Assembly (NCBI RefSeq): GCF_000010805.1
Contig: NC_012522.1
Location: 4,650,001-4,714,000 of the forward strand
Direction of reading: 5' to 3'
From: Rhodococcus opacus B4
GTDB taxonomy: Bacteria > Actinomycetota > Actinomycetes > Mycobacteriales > Mycobacteriaceae
Length of the DNA: 64,000 nucleotides
Shown: piece by piece, positions 34,001 through 41,784 of the stretch
How positions within the stretch are numbered: position 1 is the first letter of the stretch
How the letters are laid out: every line of letters starts with the position of its first letter
The notes under the pieces: generated by a model
Seen by the model: the letters and a program-made list of their open reading frames with translations, nothing else
What the model was told of the DNA's origin: nothing
Database searches by the model: none
Program-made: the position numbers and the translations under genes

Positions 34001-34021
34001 ACATGACACCTCATGTCATGT
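34001..34021. promoter_or_regulatory. Perfect palindrome ACATGACA-N5-TGTCATGT, likely operator
   Basis: Eight-base perfect arms, AT-richer than the surroundings, centred in the 61-base divergent gap between the DinB-like gene and the WYL regulator. Position and symmetry fit a dimeric repressor, most likely the adjacent regulator acting on both genes. Confidence 0.75.
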
Positions 34022-34041
34022 ATTTCTGCGAAGATTTCCGC

Positions 34042-34992
34042 ATGCGCGCCGACCGCCTGCTCTCGCTCGTCCTCCTGCTCCGCAACCGCGGGCGCATGTC
34101 CGCTTCGGCGCTGGCCCGCGAACTCGAGGTATCGCCCCGCACGGTGCTGCGGGACATCGACGCATTGTCGACGGCGGGAATCCCGGTCTACGCCGAACGC
34201 GGCCGGGACGGCGGATTCGAACTGCTCCCGGGATTCACCACCGACCTCACGGGCCTGACGGTCGAAGAGGCGAAGGCGCTGCTTGCCGCCGGCGCCGCCG
34301 TGACGTCGGAATCGCTGGGAATGGCGCCGGCATTCGCGTCGGCGATGCGCAAGGTGGTGGCGGCGATGCCGGACGCGCACCGGGCTGCGGCGACGAAGGT
34401 GGCGGAGCGGGTGTTCGTCACCCAGGGGTCGTGGCTGACCGATCCGGAACCGGCCGACGGCCACCTCGGGCTGATCCAGCAGGCGGTGTTCGTGGGCAGA
34501 CGCCTCAGCATCCTCTATCCGTCGCGGGGCAACGAACCGGCATGGCGTGTCATCGACCCGCAGGGCCTCATCCACGCGGCGGGACGGTGGTATCTGGTGG
34601 CGACGGACGCCGGCCGCGACCGGACGTACCGGCTCGAGCGGATCGAGGACGTCCGCGAACTCGACGAACCGGCGCAGCGACCGGCCGACATCGACCTCGC
34701 CGCGATCTGGGAGCGTCGGCGTTCGGAGTTCCGGGCACGGGGAACACCGGTGGTCGTCGATGTGCTCGTCCGGCGGGAGCGCCGCGACGTTCTGGCGGCG
34801 CGTGCCTACGCCGTCCGGTCCGAGCAGTCGGTCGACGGCGACCGGGTGCGCCTCGAGCTGGTGTTCGGCGACGACTCCCATGCGAGCGGTGTGCTGTGGT
34901 CGCTCGGCGAGGACGCGGAAGTACTGGCGCCGGACGATCTGCGGGCGGCCCTGCGTTCCCGGGCGCTGCGCATGTGCGCCGGGTACGAGTAG
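34042..34992 (+). CDS. YafY-type HTH/WYL transcriptional regulator
   Basis: A 316-residue regulator: an N-terminal DeoR-like helix-turn-helix (MRADRLLSLVLLLRNRG, ELEVSPRTVLRDIDAL), a WYL ligand domain (about 140-220, with AAGRWYLVATD), and a C-terminal WCX extension. WYL domains sense nucleotides or other small ligands. ATG 34042 is preferred because the HTH begins there; ATG 34003 lies within the palindrome. Divergent from the DinB-like gene. Confidence 0.88.
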   Translation: MRADRLLSLVLLLRNRGRMSASALARELEVSPRTVLRDIDALSTAGIPVYAERGRDGGFELLPGFTTDLTGLTVEEAKALLAAGAAVTSESLGMAPAFASAMRKVVAAMPDAHRAAATKVAERVFVTQGSWLTDPEPADGHLGLIQQAVFVGRRLSILYPSRGNEPAWRVIDPQGLIHAAGRWYLVATDAGRDRTYRLERIEDVRELDEPAQRPADIDLAAIWERRRSEFRARGTPVVVDVLVRRERRDVLAARAYAVRSEQSVDGDRVRLELVFGDDSHASGVLWSLGEDAEVLAPDDLRAALRSRALRMCAGYE

Positions 34993-35031
34993 GTTCGACA
35001 CGTAAACCGAAAAACCACGAGAGGATGTGGC

Positions 35032-35469
35032 ATGCCGACACGTACCGCACGGACCGCTTGGAACGGATCACTCGAACAGGGAAGCGGCCAGGTGGAACTC
35101 ACCAGTTCCGGTGTCGCGACCTTCGACGTCTCGTTCCCGAAACGCGCGGCGGAGGAGGCGGGTGGAACCACCAGCCCGGAGGAACTGATCGCGGCGGCGC
35201 ATTCGTCCTGCTACGCGATGCAGCTGTCCGCACTCATCGCGGAGGCAGGCGGAACCCCGCAGAGCCTCGAGGTGAAGGCTGACGTCTCACTCGGGCCGGA
35301 CAACCCGGGTTTCAAGCTCACCGGCATCAAGCTGACGGTCCGCGGTGAGGTGGACGGGCTCGACGCCGACGGCTTCGCCAAGGCCGCTCAGGCCGCGAAG
35401 GAGTCGTGCCCGGTGAGCAAGGCGCTCACCGGTGTCGAGATCACGTTGGACGCGGCACTCGAATCCTGA
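35032..35469 (+). CDS. OsmC/Ohr-family peroxiredoxin
   Basis: A 145-residue thiol peroxidase of the OsmC type, detoxifying organic hydroperoxides. Both redox cysteines are present: Cys60 in AAHSSCYAMQLS and Cys126 in ESCPVSKAL. It follows the WYL regulator by 39 bases and may be part of its regulon. Confidence 0.92.
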   Translation: MPTRTARTAWNGSLEQGSGQVELTSSGVATFDVSFPKRAAEEAGGTTSPEELIAAAHSSCYAMQLSALIAEAGGTPQSLEVKADVSLGPDNPGFKLTGIKLTVRGEVDGLDADGFAKAAQAAKESCPVSKALTGVEITLDAALES

Positions 35470-35476
35470 GTGCCGG

Positions 35477-35812
35477 CTAGCGACGGTTGAACCGTGCGCG
35501 CACTTCCTCCATCTTCGCCTGCAGTTCGTCCGGGCTGATGACGCCCTTGTCCATCAGCGCATGCGCGGTGGCGACGACGGACCGGGAGCGGACGGGGAAG
35601 TCACGGTAGATCGTTTCGCCCAGCTGGTCCTCGGTGTGGCGCCTGTCGAGATTGTCCCAGGCGCCACGCCAGGACAGGCATTCCGCGGTGGCCTGCATGC
35701 TCGACTCCCACGGGTCGGGCTTGCGGTCGAGATCGGGGAGCGTCACGTCGTCGCGAGTTGTTTCCGGCGTCAACGTGTTCAGGATGACGTCGTAGCCCTT
35801 GTCCGCCATCAT
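35477..35812 (-). CDS. Nitrile hydratase beta N-domain-like protein, likely cobalt-loading/subunit-exchange chaperone
   Basis: A 111-residue protein whose ECLSWRGAWDNLDRRHTEDQLG segment parallels ECLGWRGVWNSEERRRAENDLG of the first gene of this operon, and which ends SPDELQAKMEEVRARF like it. Small proteins resembling the N-terminus of the nitrile hydratase beta chain (NhlE, P14K, and P15K of thiocyanate hydrolase) load cobalt into the catalytic subunit by subunit swapping. Position directly after the catalytic gene, with an ATGATGA overlap, fits that role. It could alternatively be a structural subunit. Confidence 0.7.
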   Translation of the reverse strand: MMADKGYDVILNTLTPETTRDDVTLPDLDRKPDPWESSMQATAECLSWRGAWDNLDRRHTEDQLGETIYRDFPVRSRSVVATAHALMDKGVISPDELQAKMEEVRARFNRR

Positions 35813-36498
35813 CGTGCGGCTCCTCCGTTCGCCGAGGGTGGTGTGGTCGCCGTCCAGTCGACCTGCGGGACGGCGACGCCGATCATGGTGTCGCGGGTGA
35901 CGATCGCCGCCAGCTGTTCCTCGCTCCACCCCTCGGTGCCCTCGGGGCGCATCGGCATCACCATGAATCGCGATTTCTGATTCGAATCATGCACGCGCAC
36001 TTCGACGTCCGACGGGAAGTGCAGGCCGAACTCCGCGATCACCTCGCGAGGCCAGCGCACCAGCCGACGACGATAGTTGGGGGTGCGGTACCAGTCCGGG
36101 GACATCCCGAGAACGGGCCGCGGATAGCACGAACACAACGTGCACACGATCACGTTGTGCACTTTCGGGGTGTTCTCGAGCACATAGAAGTACGTGTAGT
36201 CGCTCGGTGTGCCCGACCCGGTGGGATCGCGCCAGTCGATCCCCACCTCCTTGCAGGTCTCGGTGCCGTCGGCCAGCAGGCGCTTCTTGAATTCCGGATC
36301 CACCCACGCCTTCGCGACCAATCGCGAACCACCCGACGGCCCTACCGATTCGGCCCACTCCGAGAAGCGCCGGTGATCCTCGCGGGAGAACAGGCCCTTG
36401 TCGATGGACAGTTCCCGGATGGCGGTTTCCAGGATCTCGAATTCGCTGACCTCCTCCGAGGCCTGAATCGGGGCGTGATCGTCGTGCGAATGCGTCAT
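35809..36498 (-). CDS. Cobalt-type nitrile hydratase alpha / thiocyanate hydrolase gamma subunit
   Basis: A 229-residue catalytic subunit. The metal-binding claw CTLCSC (Cys119, Cys122, Cys124) is the cobalt-type form, with Thr after the first Cys; two of these cysteines become sulfinate/sulfenate in known enzymes. YPRPVLGMSPDWYR, RVHDS and a histidine-rich N-terminus (MTHSHDDH) follow family patterns. Because the beta chain is split into two genes, as in thiocyanate hydrolase (ScnB-ScnA-ScnC), the substrate could be thiocyanate, carbonyl sulfide or a nitrile; I cannot decide from sequence. Overlaps both neighbours by 4 bases or so. Confidence 0.85.
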   Translation of the reverse strand: MTHSHDDHAPIQASEEVSEFEILETAIRELSIDKGLFSREDHRRFSEWAESVGPSGGSRLVAKAWVDPEFKKRLLADGTETCKEVGIDWRDPTGSGTPSDYTYFYVLENTPKVHNVIVCTLCSCYPRPVLGMSPDWYRTPNYRRRLVRWPREVIAEFGLHFPSDVEVRVHDSNQKSRFMVMPMRPEGTEGWSEEQLAAIVTRDTMIGVAVPQVDWTATTPPSANGGAAR

Positions 36499-36794
36499 GT
36501 GTCGGCCTCTCCTGCCGGCTCGAGCCAGCGCTCGGAGCACTCGGTTTCCAAGGTGTCGATCTCGAATCCGGTGTAGCGGGGCCAGAGGTCGGTCTGCTGG
36601 AAGCGGACGACGTAGAACGGCTCGGTCCGGCCGTCGTCCACGCGTCCCCACGCCTCGTCCTCGGGGATCACCCACTCCGGGCGGTGTTCGACGACGACGC
36701 CGGTGTGCCCGCGGATGAACGCCTGCGTGCGGGTGTGGAACATCGACGTCGCGTTCTTGACGGTGACGCGGTCGCCGATCTCGAATTTCGTCAT
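36495..36794 (-). CDS. Nitrile hydratase beta C-domain / thiocyanate hydrolase alpha-like subunit
   Basis: A 99-residue SH3-like domain: KFEIGDRVTVKNA, FIRGHTGVVVEHRP and FYVVRFQQTDLWP match the C-terminal half of nitrile hydratase beta chains. In thiocyanate hydrolase this half is a separate subunit (ScnA). Starts in an ATGA overlap with the preceding gene. Confidence 0.85.
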   Translation of the reverse strand: MTKFEIGDRVTVKNATSMFHTRTQAFIRGHTGVVVEHRPEWVIPEDEAWGRVDDGRTEPFYVVRFQQTDLWPRYTGFEIDTLETECSERWLEPAGEADT

Positions 36795-37219
36795 GACCGG
36801 CCTCCCGCCGTCCGGGCCCGCACTTCGTCGATCTTGGCGGAGAGTTCGTCCGGCGTGATCAGGCCCTTGTTGATGAGTGTCTTGGCGGCCACCGTGATCC
36901 ACCGCGCGTAGTACGGCAATCCGAAGTAGAGCGTGGCACCCAGGTCGTTCTCGGCGCGGCGGCGCTCCTCCGAATTCCACACTCCCCGCCAGCCGAGGCA
37001 TTCGCACGTGACGTACGTGCTCATCTCCCAGTCCTCTTCGACCTTTTCCTCGTACGCGACCGGGAGGGCGGGCTGTCCGCCGACGTCGTGCAGGACGTGC
37101 CGCAACGCGTCGAACGCGGAATTGGACAGGTAGTACGGCGAATCCATCTCTTCGTGATGGAGAGGGCCGTACCCGGCGACCCGGTTCGCCTGTGCTTCGA
37201 ATTCTGCTGGAGAGTTCAT
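36791..37219 (-). CDS. Nitrile hydratase beta N-domain / thiocyanate hydrolase beta-like subunit
   Basis: A 142-residue protein matching the N-terminal half of nitrile hydratase beta chains (MNSPAEFEAQANRVAGYGPL; CECLGWRGVWNSEERR; HALINKG-type helix as KTLINKGLITPDELSAKIDE). It corresponds to ScnB. First enzyme gene of the operon, 22 bases after the CbtB-like gene. Confidence 0.82.
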   Translation of the reverse strand: MNSPAEFEAQANRVAGYGPLHHEEMDSPYYLSNSAFDALRHVLHDVGGQPALPVAYEEKVEEDWEMSTYVTCECLGWRGVWNSEERRRAENDLGATLYFGLPYYARWITVAAKTLINKGLITPDELSAKIDEVRARTAGGRS

Positions 37220-37241
37220 CGCGTGCTCCGTAGGGATGGAA

Positions 37242-37436
37242 CTAGTGACAGGGAACTCCCAGGAGATGGCGACCGTCGTGCATCAATTCGTGCAGGTACA
37301 TGCCGCTCCGGGAGATCGCGCCCTGGTCGAAGCCGACCAGGTAGAGGGTGAGAAGTGCGAGCAGGACGACTCCGACGGCGATCAGCACGACTGCGAGTGA
37401 CTCGACGGACTTGCTCGGTGAAGAGACGTAAACCAT
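37242..37436 (-). CDS. CbtB-like small cobalt-transport protein
   Basis: A 64-residue protein with one membrane helix and the CbtB C-terminal metal motif HELMHDGRHLLGVPCH. A near-identical copy lies at 40226-40420. CbtB accompanies CbtA in predicted cobalt uptake. Placed first in the cobalt-hydrolase operon, it probably supplies metal to that enzyme. No cobalamin riboswitch core (GCCACTG) is visible upstream of this copy. Confidence 0.85.
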   Translation of the reverse strand: MVYVSSPSKSVESLAVVLIAVGVVLLALLTLYLVGFDQGAISRSGMYLHELMHDGRHLLGVPCH

Positions 37437-37482
37437 GGCTACTCCTGGAGGAGTTCGGGTTCCGCAACCATCGGCCGTCGAC

Positions 37483-37516
37483 TGTCCGGGCGTCGCGACC
37501 GTCCGGGCATCGCGAC
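37483..37516 (+). repeat. 17-bp tandem repeat upstream of the cobalt-hydrolase operon
   Basis: TGTCCGGGCGTCGCGAC is followed directly by CGTCCGGGCATCGCGAC (15 of 17 identical). It lies about 50-80 bases before the CbtB-like start in the divergent region 37437-37691; direct repeats at this spacing can be regulator sites, but nothing more supports it. Confidence 0.5.
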
Positions 37517-37691
37517 GAGCGCCCCTTGTTCAGCGGCACGATCGATACGACGTTACTCCCGCCGTGTCGACACCCTCACCGTACCGTTCGGTCGAATTCG
37601 GCGGGCGTAAATGCACCACGGCGAACCAAGACAATCTCCCGCGCGGAACCCGGTCGGAACACAATCCGGCGTCGATCTGTTCCACTGGTCT

Positions 37692-38366
37692 GTGACGACA
37701 CAGCAGAACGCCGACGGCGACATCGAGATCGAGATCTGGTCCGATGTGGCCTGCCCCTGGTGCTACATCGGCAAGCACCGCTTCCTGTCGGCCCTCGCCG
37801 AGTTCGAGGGGCGCGACCGGGTCACCGTGGTGTGGCGGTCGTACCAGTTGTCGCCGGACACCCCGGCAGGGCAGCGGCGCAGCGAACTCGACGCCCTCGT
37901 GGAGAGTAAGGGAATGGCACCGGAACAGGTGCGGCAGATGTTCGGCCACGTTGCGCAGACGGCGGCCGAGGAGGGCCTGCGTCTCGACTTCGGCACGGTG
38001 ATCGCCGCCAACACCTTCGACGCGCACCGGCTGATCCACATCGCGAGCGATAACCGAGATGCCGTGGTGGAGGCGCTGTTCCGCGCTCACTTCGCCGAGG
38101 GCGCCGTGATCGACGACCGCGCGGTGCTCGTCGACATCGCGGCGCGGGCCGGGCTCGACGCCGACACCGTCCGCGCCGAACTCGAGTCCGGCGCCGGTGC
38201 GGACGCGGTCCGCGCCGACCTCGACGCCGCTCGTGCGTTGCAGGTGTCGGCGGTGCCGTTCTTCGTCGCCAACCGCCGGATCGCCGTGTCCGGTGCGCAG
38301 CCGAAAGACGTGTTCCTGCAGCTCTTGGCGCAGGCGAGCGCGGACGACCAGGTACGCGCGACGTAG
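37692..38366 (+). CDS. DsbA-family oxidoreductase, FrnE-like
   Basis: A 224-residue thioredoxin-fold protein with active site CPWC (Cys21, Cys24) in WSDVACPWCYIGKHRF and the cis-Pro region VSAVPFF. It belongs to the cytoplasmic FrnE/2-hydroxychromene-isomerase-like group, with no signal peptide. GTG 37692 is chosen; longer frames begin in non-conserved sequence. Divergent from the cobalt-hydrolase operon. Confidence 0.85.
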   Translation: MTTQQNADGDIEIEIWSDVACPWCYIGKHRFLSALAEFEGRDRVTVVWRSYQLSPDTPAGQRRSELDALVESKGMAPEQVRQMFGHVAQTAAEEGLRLDFGTVIAANTFDAHRLIHIASDNRDAVVEALFRAHFAEGAVIDDRAVLVDIAARAGLDADTVRAELESGAGADAVRADLDAARALQVSAVPFFVANRRIAVSGAQPKDVFLQLLAQASADDQVRAT

Positions 38367-38488
38367 CGGTTCGCTGGGGCCGGACCATGCAGCGCGGAGA
38401 CCACCGCGACGAGGCGCGTGATCCGGCCTCTTGCCAACACCCCCGACGGCGGGCAGATTGACAGGCACGTCGTCGGCAGGGAGGCACT

Positions 38489-39430
38489 GTGCGCGAGCAG
38501 ACACGATCCGGAGATGCATGGCCTGCGTTGAAGGTGGACGAGTGGACGTCGACGAGGGACACCCTGCACATGTGGACGCAGATCGTCGGGAAGATCCGGC
38601 TGGCCCACGCACCGTTGATCAACCACTGGTGGCAGGTGCCGCTGTACGTGAGTCCCCGCGGTCTCACCACGTCGACCGTCCCGTACGGCACCGACTGCTT
38701 CGACATCGAATTCAACTTCGTCGACCATCGGCTGGTGATACGCACGAGCACGGGCGGCACCGGGACGGTGGCCCTCGAACCGAAGTCGGTGGCCGATTTC
38801 TATGCGGAGACGATGGACACGCTCGCCGAGCTGGGTGTGACGACGACCATCCTGGCCAGGCCCAACGAGGTGGAGACGGCTGTGCCGTTCGCGGAGGACA
38901 CGCAGCACTGCTCGTACGACAGTGAGTCGGTGCACCGGTTCTGGCGGCAGTTGGTGCAGGCGGACCGTGTGCTGCACGAGTTCCGTGCCCATTTCATCGG
39001 GAAGGTCAGTCCCGTGCACTTCTTCTGGGGTGCGCTCGACCTGGCCTGCACCCGGTTCTCCGGTCGAAGCGCGCCGACTCACCCCGGGGGAGCACCGAAC
39101 TGCGGAGACTGGGTGATGGTCGAGGGCTACTCACACGAGCTGAGCAGCTGCGGATTCTGGCCCGGCGGGGGCGTCGAAGGTGCGTTCTACGCGTACGCCT
39201 ACCCGGAGCCGGACGGTTTCGCCGACTACCCGATCGGGCCGGACGGAGCGTTCTACAGCGCGGAGTTCCGGCAATTCCTGCTGCCGTACGAGGCCGTCCG
39301 CACCGCGGAGGATCCCGACGCGGCTCTGCTGAGGTTTCTGCACAGCACGTACGACGCGGCCGCCGAGCGTGGTGGCTGGGACCGGGCCGCCCTGGAGGCG
39401 GACCCGGCCCGTTGGGACAAGTCCCGCTGA
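38489..39430 (+). CDS. DUF5996 family protein
   Basis: A 313-residue protein with conserved Trp/His-rich stretches (LAHAPLINHWWQVPLYVS, HFFWGALDLACTRFSG, GYSHELSSCGFWPGG). These match the DUF5996 family, found widely in actinobacteria without a known role. GTG 38489. No membrane segment; no operon partner. Confidence 0.8.
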   Translation: MREQTRSGDAWPALKVDEWTSTRDTLHMWTQIVGKIRLAHAPLINHWWQVPLYVSPRGLTTSTVPYGTDCFDIEFNFVDHRLVIRTSTGGTGTVALEPKSVADFYAETMDTLAELGVTTTILARPNEVETAVPFAEDTQHCSYDSESVHRFWRQLVQADRVLHEFRAHFIGKVSPVHFFWGALDLACTRFSGRSAPTHPGGAPNCGDWVMVEGYSHELSSCGFWPGGGVEGAFYAYAYPEPDGFADYPIGPDGAFYSAEFRQFLLPYEAVRTAEDPDAALLRFLHSTYDAAAERGGWDRAALEADPARWDKSR

Positions 39431-39444
39431 CCCGTGCAGGTCAG
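39427..39444. terminator. Short hairpin between convergent DUF5996 and cbtA
   Basis: CTGACC-N6-GGTCAG, containing the stop codons of both convergent genes. Weak but well placed. Confidence 0.4.
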
Positions 39445-40235
39445 GCTGCGTTCGCCGCCGCGGGCGCCGTGGCCCGGGTGGCACGCTCGGTGAGGAACGC
39501 GAACACGAGTCCGAGAACCAGCCACAGCGTGGCCTGCGTCGCGAGCGACGACAGTCGGAACTGCCACAGCAGCACTGCGGGGAAGTCGTCGCCCACTTCG
39601 TTGATGGTGGGCAGCACGAGGTATCCGACGGTCGTCACCACGAGGAACACGGCAACCGGCGCGGCGATCCGCACCGACAGGAACTCCTGTGCGGCCACGG
39701 CCTTCGCCGCGAAGACGGACGCGACCACGGCGAGCAGGCCCAGCGCGACCGCGGCAAGCCACAGCCAGGTGCGCTGGTTGATCGTCTCGGGGTCTCCGAC
39801 AGCGGGCGGGTTGGCCGGGTACTTGAAGAACGGCACCGCCTCGATTGCCAGCCAGCCGAACGCGGCCAGGGTCAGACCGAGCAACGGCCCCGACAGCGTC
39901 GTCACCCGACGTGCGTAATTCGCGACGACGGCGAAGATCGCTCCCAGTGCCAGCCCCGCGAGGGACGTGGCGAGGAACAGTCCGAAGCGCTGCCCGTCGC
40001 GGCTGACCAGGGCCTCTTCCTCGTCGTGCGAGTGCCCGGCAGGCTCGTCCGCCTGCGCGGCGTCATGCGAGTGGCCTTCGGGTTCGGCGGCGCTGTGCGA
40101 CTCCTCGATCGCGATGGCCGCGTCGATGTGCGACTCACCGAGAACGAACGCGACGCCACCGGCCAGGATGCCTGCGATCAGGCCGGCCAGCAGACCGCGG
40201 ATCAGGAGTTTCGTGAAGGAATCGGTCAGTGGCAT
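39441..40235 (-). CDS. CbtA-family cobalt transporter
   Basis: A 264-residue membrane protein with about six helices and a His/Asp/Glu-rich extracytoplasmic loop after the first helix (GHSHDAAQADEPAGHSHDEE), a typical metal-collecting loop. CbtA with CbtB forms a predicted cobalt importer in bacteria that make or use B12. It overlaps the cbtB stop by 10 bases and is under the riboswitch at 40456-40563. Confidence 0.9.
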   Translation of the reverse strand: MPLTDSFTKLLIRGLLAGLIAGILAGGVAFVLGESHIDAAIAIEESHSAAEPEGHSHDAAQADEPAGHSHDEEEALVSRDGQRFGLFLATSLAGLALGAIFAVVANYARRVTTLSGPLLGLTLAAFGWLAIEAVPFFKYPANPPAVGDPETINQRTWLWLAAVALGLLAVVASVFAAKAVAAQEFLSVRIAAPVAVFLVVTTVGYLVLPTINEVGDDFPAVLLWQFRLSSLATQATLWLVLGLVFAFLTERATRATAPAAANAA

Positions 40236-40420
40236 GGCAGACCCAGGAGGTGGCGGCCGTCGTGCATCAATTCATGCATGTACATGCCACTGCGCGAGAT
40301 CGCGCCCTGGTCGAATCCCACGAGGTAGAGAGCGAGCATCGCGAACAGAACGATCGCGAAAGAGATGACGGCGAGACGGGTCGTGTCGACCGACGAGCCG
40401 GGTGCGTAGGCGAGTGCCAC
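40226..40420 (-). CDS. CbtB-family cobalt transporter subunit
   Basis: A 64-residue single-helix protein ending HELMHDGRHLLGLPCH, nearly identical over its last 35 residues to the copy at 37242-37436. GTG 40420 has AGGAGGAACT immediately upstream, a ribosome site likely gated by the riboswitch. Confidence 0.9.
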   Translation of the reverse strand: MALAYAPGSSVDTTRLAVISFAIVLFAMLALYLVGFDQGAISRSGMYMHELMHDGRHLLGLPCH

Positions 40421-40455
40421 AGTTCCTCCTGGGATTTCGCGTCCCCTAGGTCCAG

Positions 40456-40563
40456 GCGATGGCCGCAGTATCTGGCTGTCGAGGTGGTTCCCGTGAAGGA
40501 CTACTCCGATTTACAGTGGCGCGACCGCTCCGGGATTGCACCGGATTCCTGCCGAACCATCGC
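40456..40563 (-). promoter_or_regulatory. Cobalamin riboswitch controlling cbtBA
   Basis: The minus strand reads AGGAATCCGGTGCAATCCCG, then GCGCCACTGTAA, the conserved core of cobalamin aptamers, and later AGCCAGATACTG, a B12-box-like segment. The ends pair as a perfect 7-bp P1 stem, GCGATGG (40563-40557) with CCATCGC (40462-40456). Just after P1, CCTGG can pair with CCAGG of the ribosome site (CCCAGGAGG), suggesting translational control: high B12 hides the site and stops cobalt import. Confidence 0.88.
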
Positions 40564-40626
40564 ATTGTCCTGCGAACTTTTGCACCCGGCGGGCCGTCGT
40601 GTCAATCCTTCCGCCCGGCCCCGCGC

Positions 40627-40941
40627 TCAGCTCTTGTTCGCCGCCGCGACGTCGAGCACGACCTCGAACTCCAGCAGCGAGGCCCCGGACGCCACCGGCT
40701 TCTTCCGCTCGCCCGCATGGGCCTCCCGGGCCGGACCGTCGCGCCACGCCGCGAAGGCCTCTTCGCTCTCCCACTGCGTGACGACGAAGTAGCGGTTCTC
40801 GCCCTGCACCGGACGCAGGAGCTGGAAACCGAGGAAGCCGGGAGAGTTCTCCACGGCGTGCGCGCGCGCCGCGAAGCGCTTCTCGAGTTCGGGGCCCGCA
40901 CCCTCGGGGATTTCGATTGCGTTGATCTTCACCACTGCCAT
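40627..40941 (-). CDS. mhuD: Haem-degrading monooxygenase MhuD
   Basis: A 104-residue IsdG-fold enzyme that opens haem to release iron. It aligns almost residue for residue with M. tuberculosis MhuD: VVKINAIE with Asn7, FAAWRDGP with Trp66, and AREAHAG with the haem ligand His75. Divergent from an alpha/beta hydrolase, as in M. tuberculosis (Rv3592/Rv3591c). Confidence 0.95.
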   Translation of the reverse strand: MAVVKINAIEIPEGAGPELEKRFAARAHAVENSPGFLGFQLLRPVQGENRYFVVTQWESEEAFAAWRDGPAREAHAGERKKPVASGASLLEFEVVLDVAAANKS

Positions 40942-40970
40942 GCGGGCGAGGTTACTCCGCTAGCGTCGGA

Positions 40971-41729
40971 GTGGTGGCGGGTGAGAGTGCGTTGCACGAC
41001 GAGGGTGGGACGGGACAGCCGATTCTGCTGCTGCACGGACTGATGGGCAGTGCCCGGACGTGGGGGCGGCACCTGCCGTGGCTGCGCGAGCACGGCCACG
41101 TCTTCACGTTCGACGCCGCGGGCCACGGCAGGCCCGCGCCGTCGCGGTTGACGACGGAAGCGTTCGTCGCCGACCTGTCCGCGGCGCTCGACCCCTTCAC
41201 CGAGCCGTGGGTGGTGATCGGCCATTCGATGGGTGCCCTGCACGCGTGGTGCCTGGCGGCCGAGCACCCCGAGAAGGTATCGGCGCTCGTCCTCGAAGAC
41301 ATGGCCCCCGACTTCCGCGGCCGCACCGCCGACGACTGGGCGGCGATGATCTCGAACTGGCCGCAGCCGTTCGCGACCCGGGAGGATCTGTTCGAGTTCT
41401 TCGGTCCGGTTGCCGGACAGTACTTCCTGGACTCGTTCGAGAAGCGCGCCGACGGCTGGTATCTGCATGGGGACGTCGACACGTTCCGCGACATCTCGGC
41501 GGAGTGGGGAGACAGGCACTTCTGGGACCAGTGGGCGTCGATCAGGGTTCCGGCCCTGCTGATCGAGGGGGAGTTCACCATCACCCCCGACGGTCAGATG
41601 CGGACCATGGCGGAGCGGCATCCCGGCGCCGAATACGTCCGCATCGCGCGGGCCGGGCACCTCGTCCACGACGACCGGCCGGAGCAGTACCGGAAAGTGG
41701 TCGAGGAGTTCCTGGACGGGCTCGGCTGA
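40971..41729 (+). CDS. Alpha/beta hydrolase
   Basis: A 252-residue hydrolase with LLHGLMGSARTW (oxyanion loop), nucleophile elbow GHSMGALHAW and catalytic His in RAGHLVHDDRP. Substrate unknown. GTG start. Same position as Rv3591c; it marks the last core gene before the inserted region. Confidence 0.88.
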   Translation: MVAGESALHDEGGTGQPILLLHGLMGSARTWGRHLPWLREHGHVFTFDAAGHGRPAPSRLTTEAFVADLSAALDPFTEPWVVIGHSMGALHAWCLAAEHPEKVSALVLEDMAPDFRGRTADDWAAMISNWPQPFATREDLFEFFGPVAGQYFLDSFEKRADGWYLHGDVDTFRDISAEWGDRHFWDQWASIRVPALLIEGEFTITPDGQMRTMAERHPGAEYVRIARAGHLVHDDRPEQYRKVVEEFLDGLG

Positions 41730-41784
41730 GAGCGTCCGCATGCCCGTCGTTGTGTGTTCGTTTTTTTCGTTTTATGGTTGAGGT

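Noticed and set aside
37437-37691. A second cobalamin riboswitch before the first CbtB gene
   Set aside because: No GCCACTG core or matching P1 stem could be found on the minus strand here, unlike at 40456-40563.
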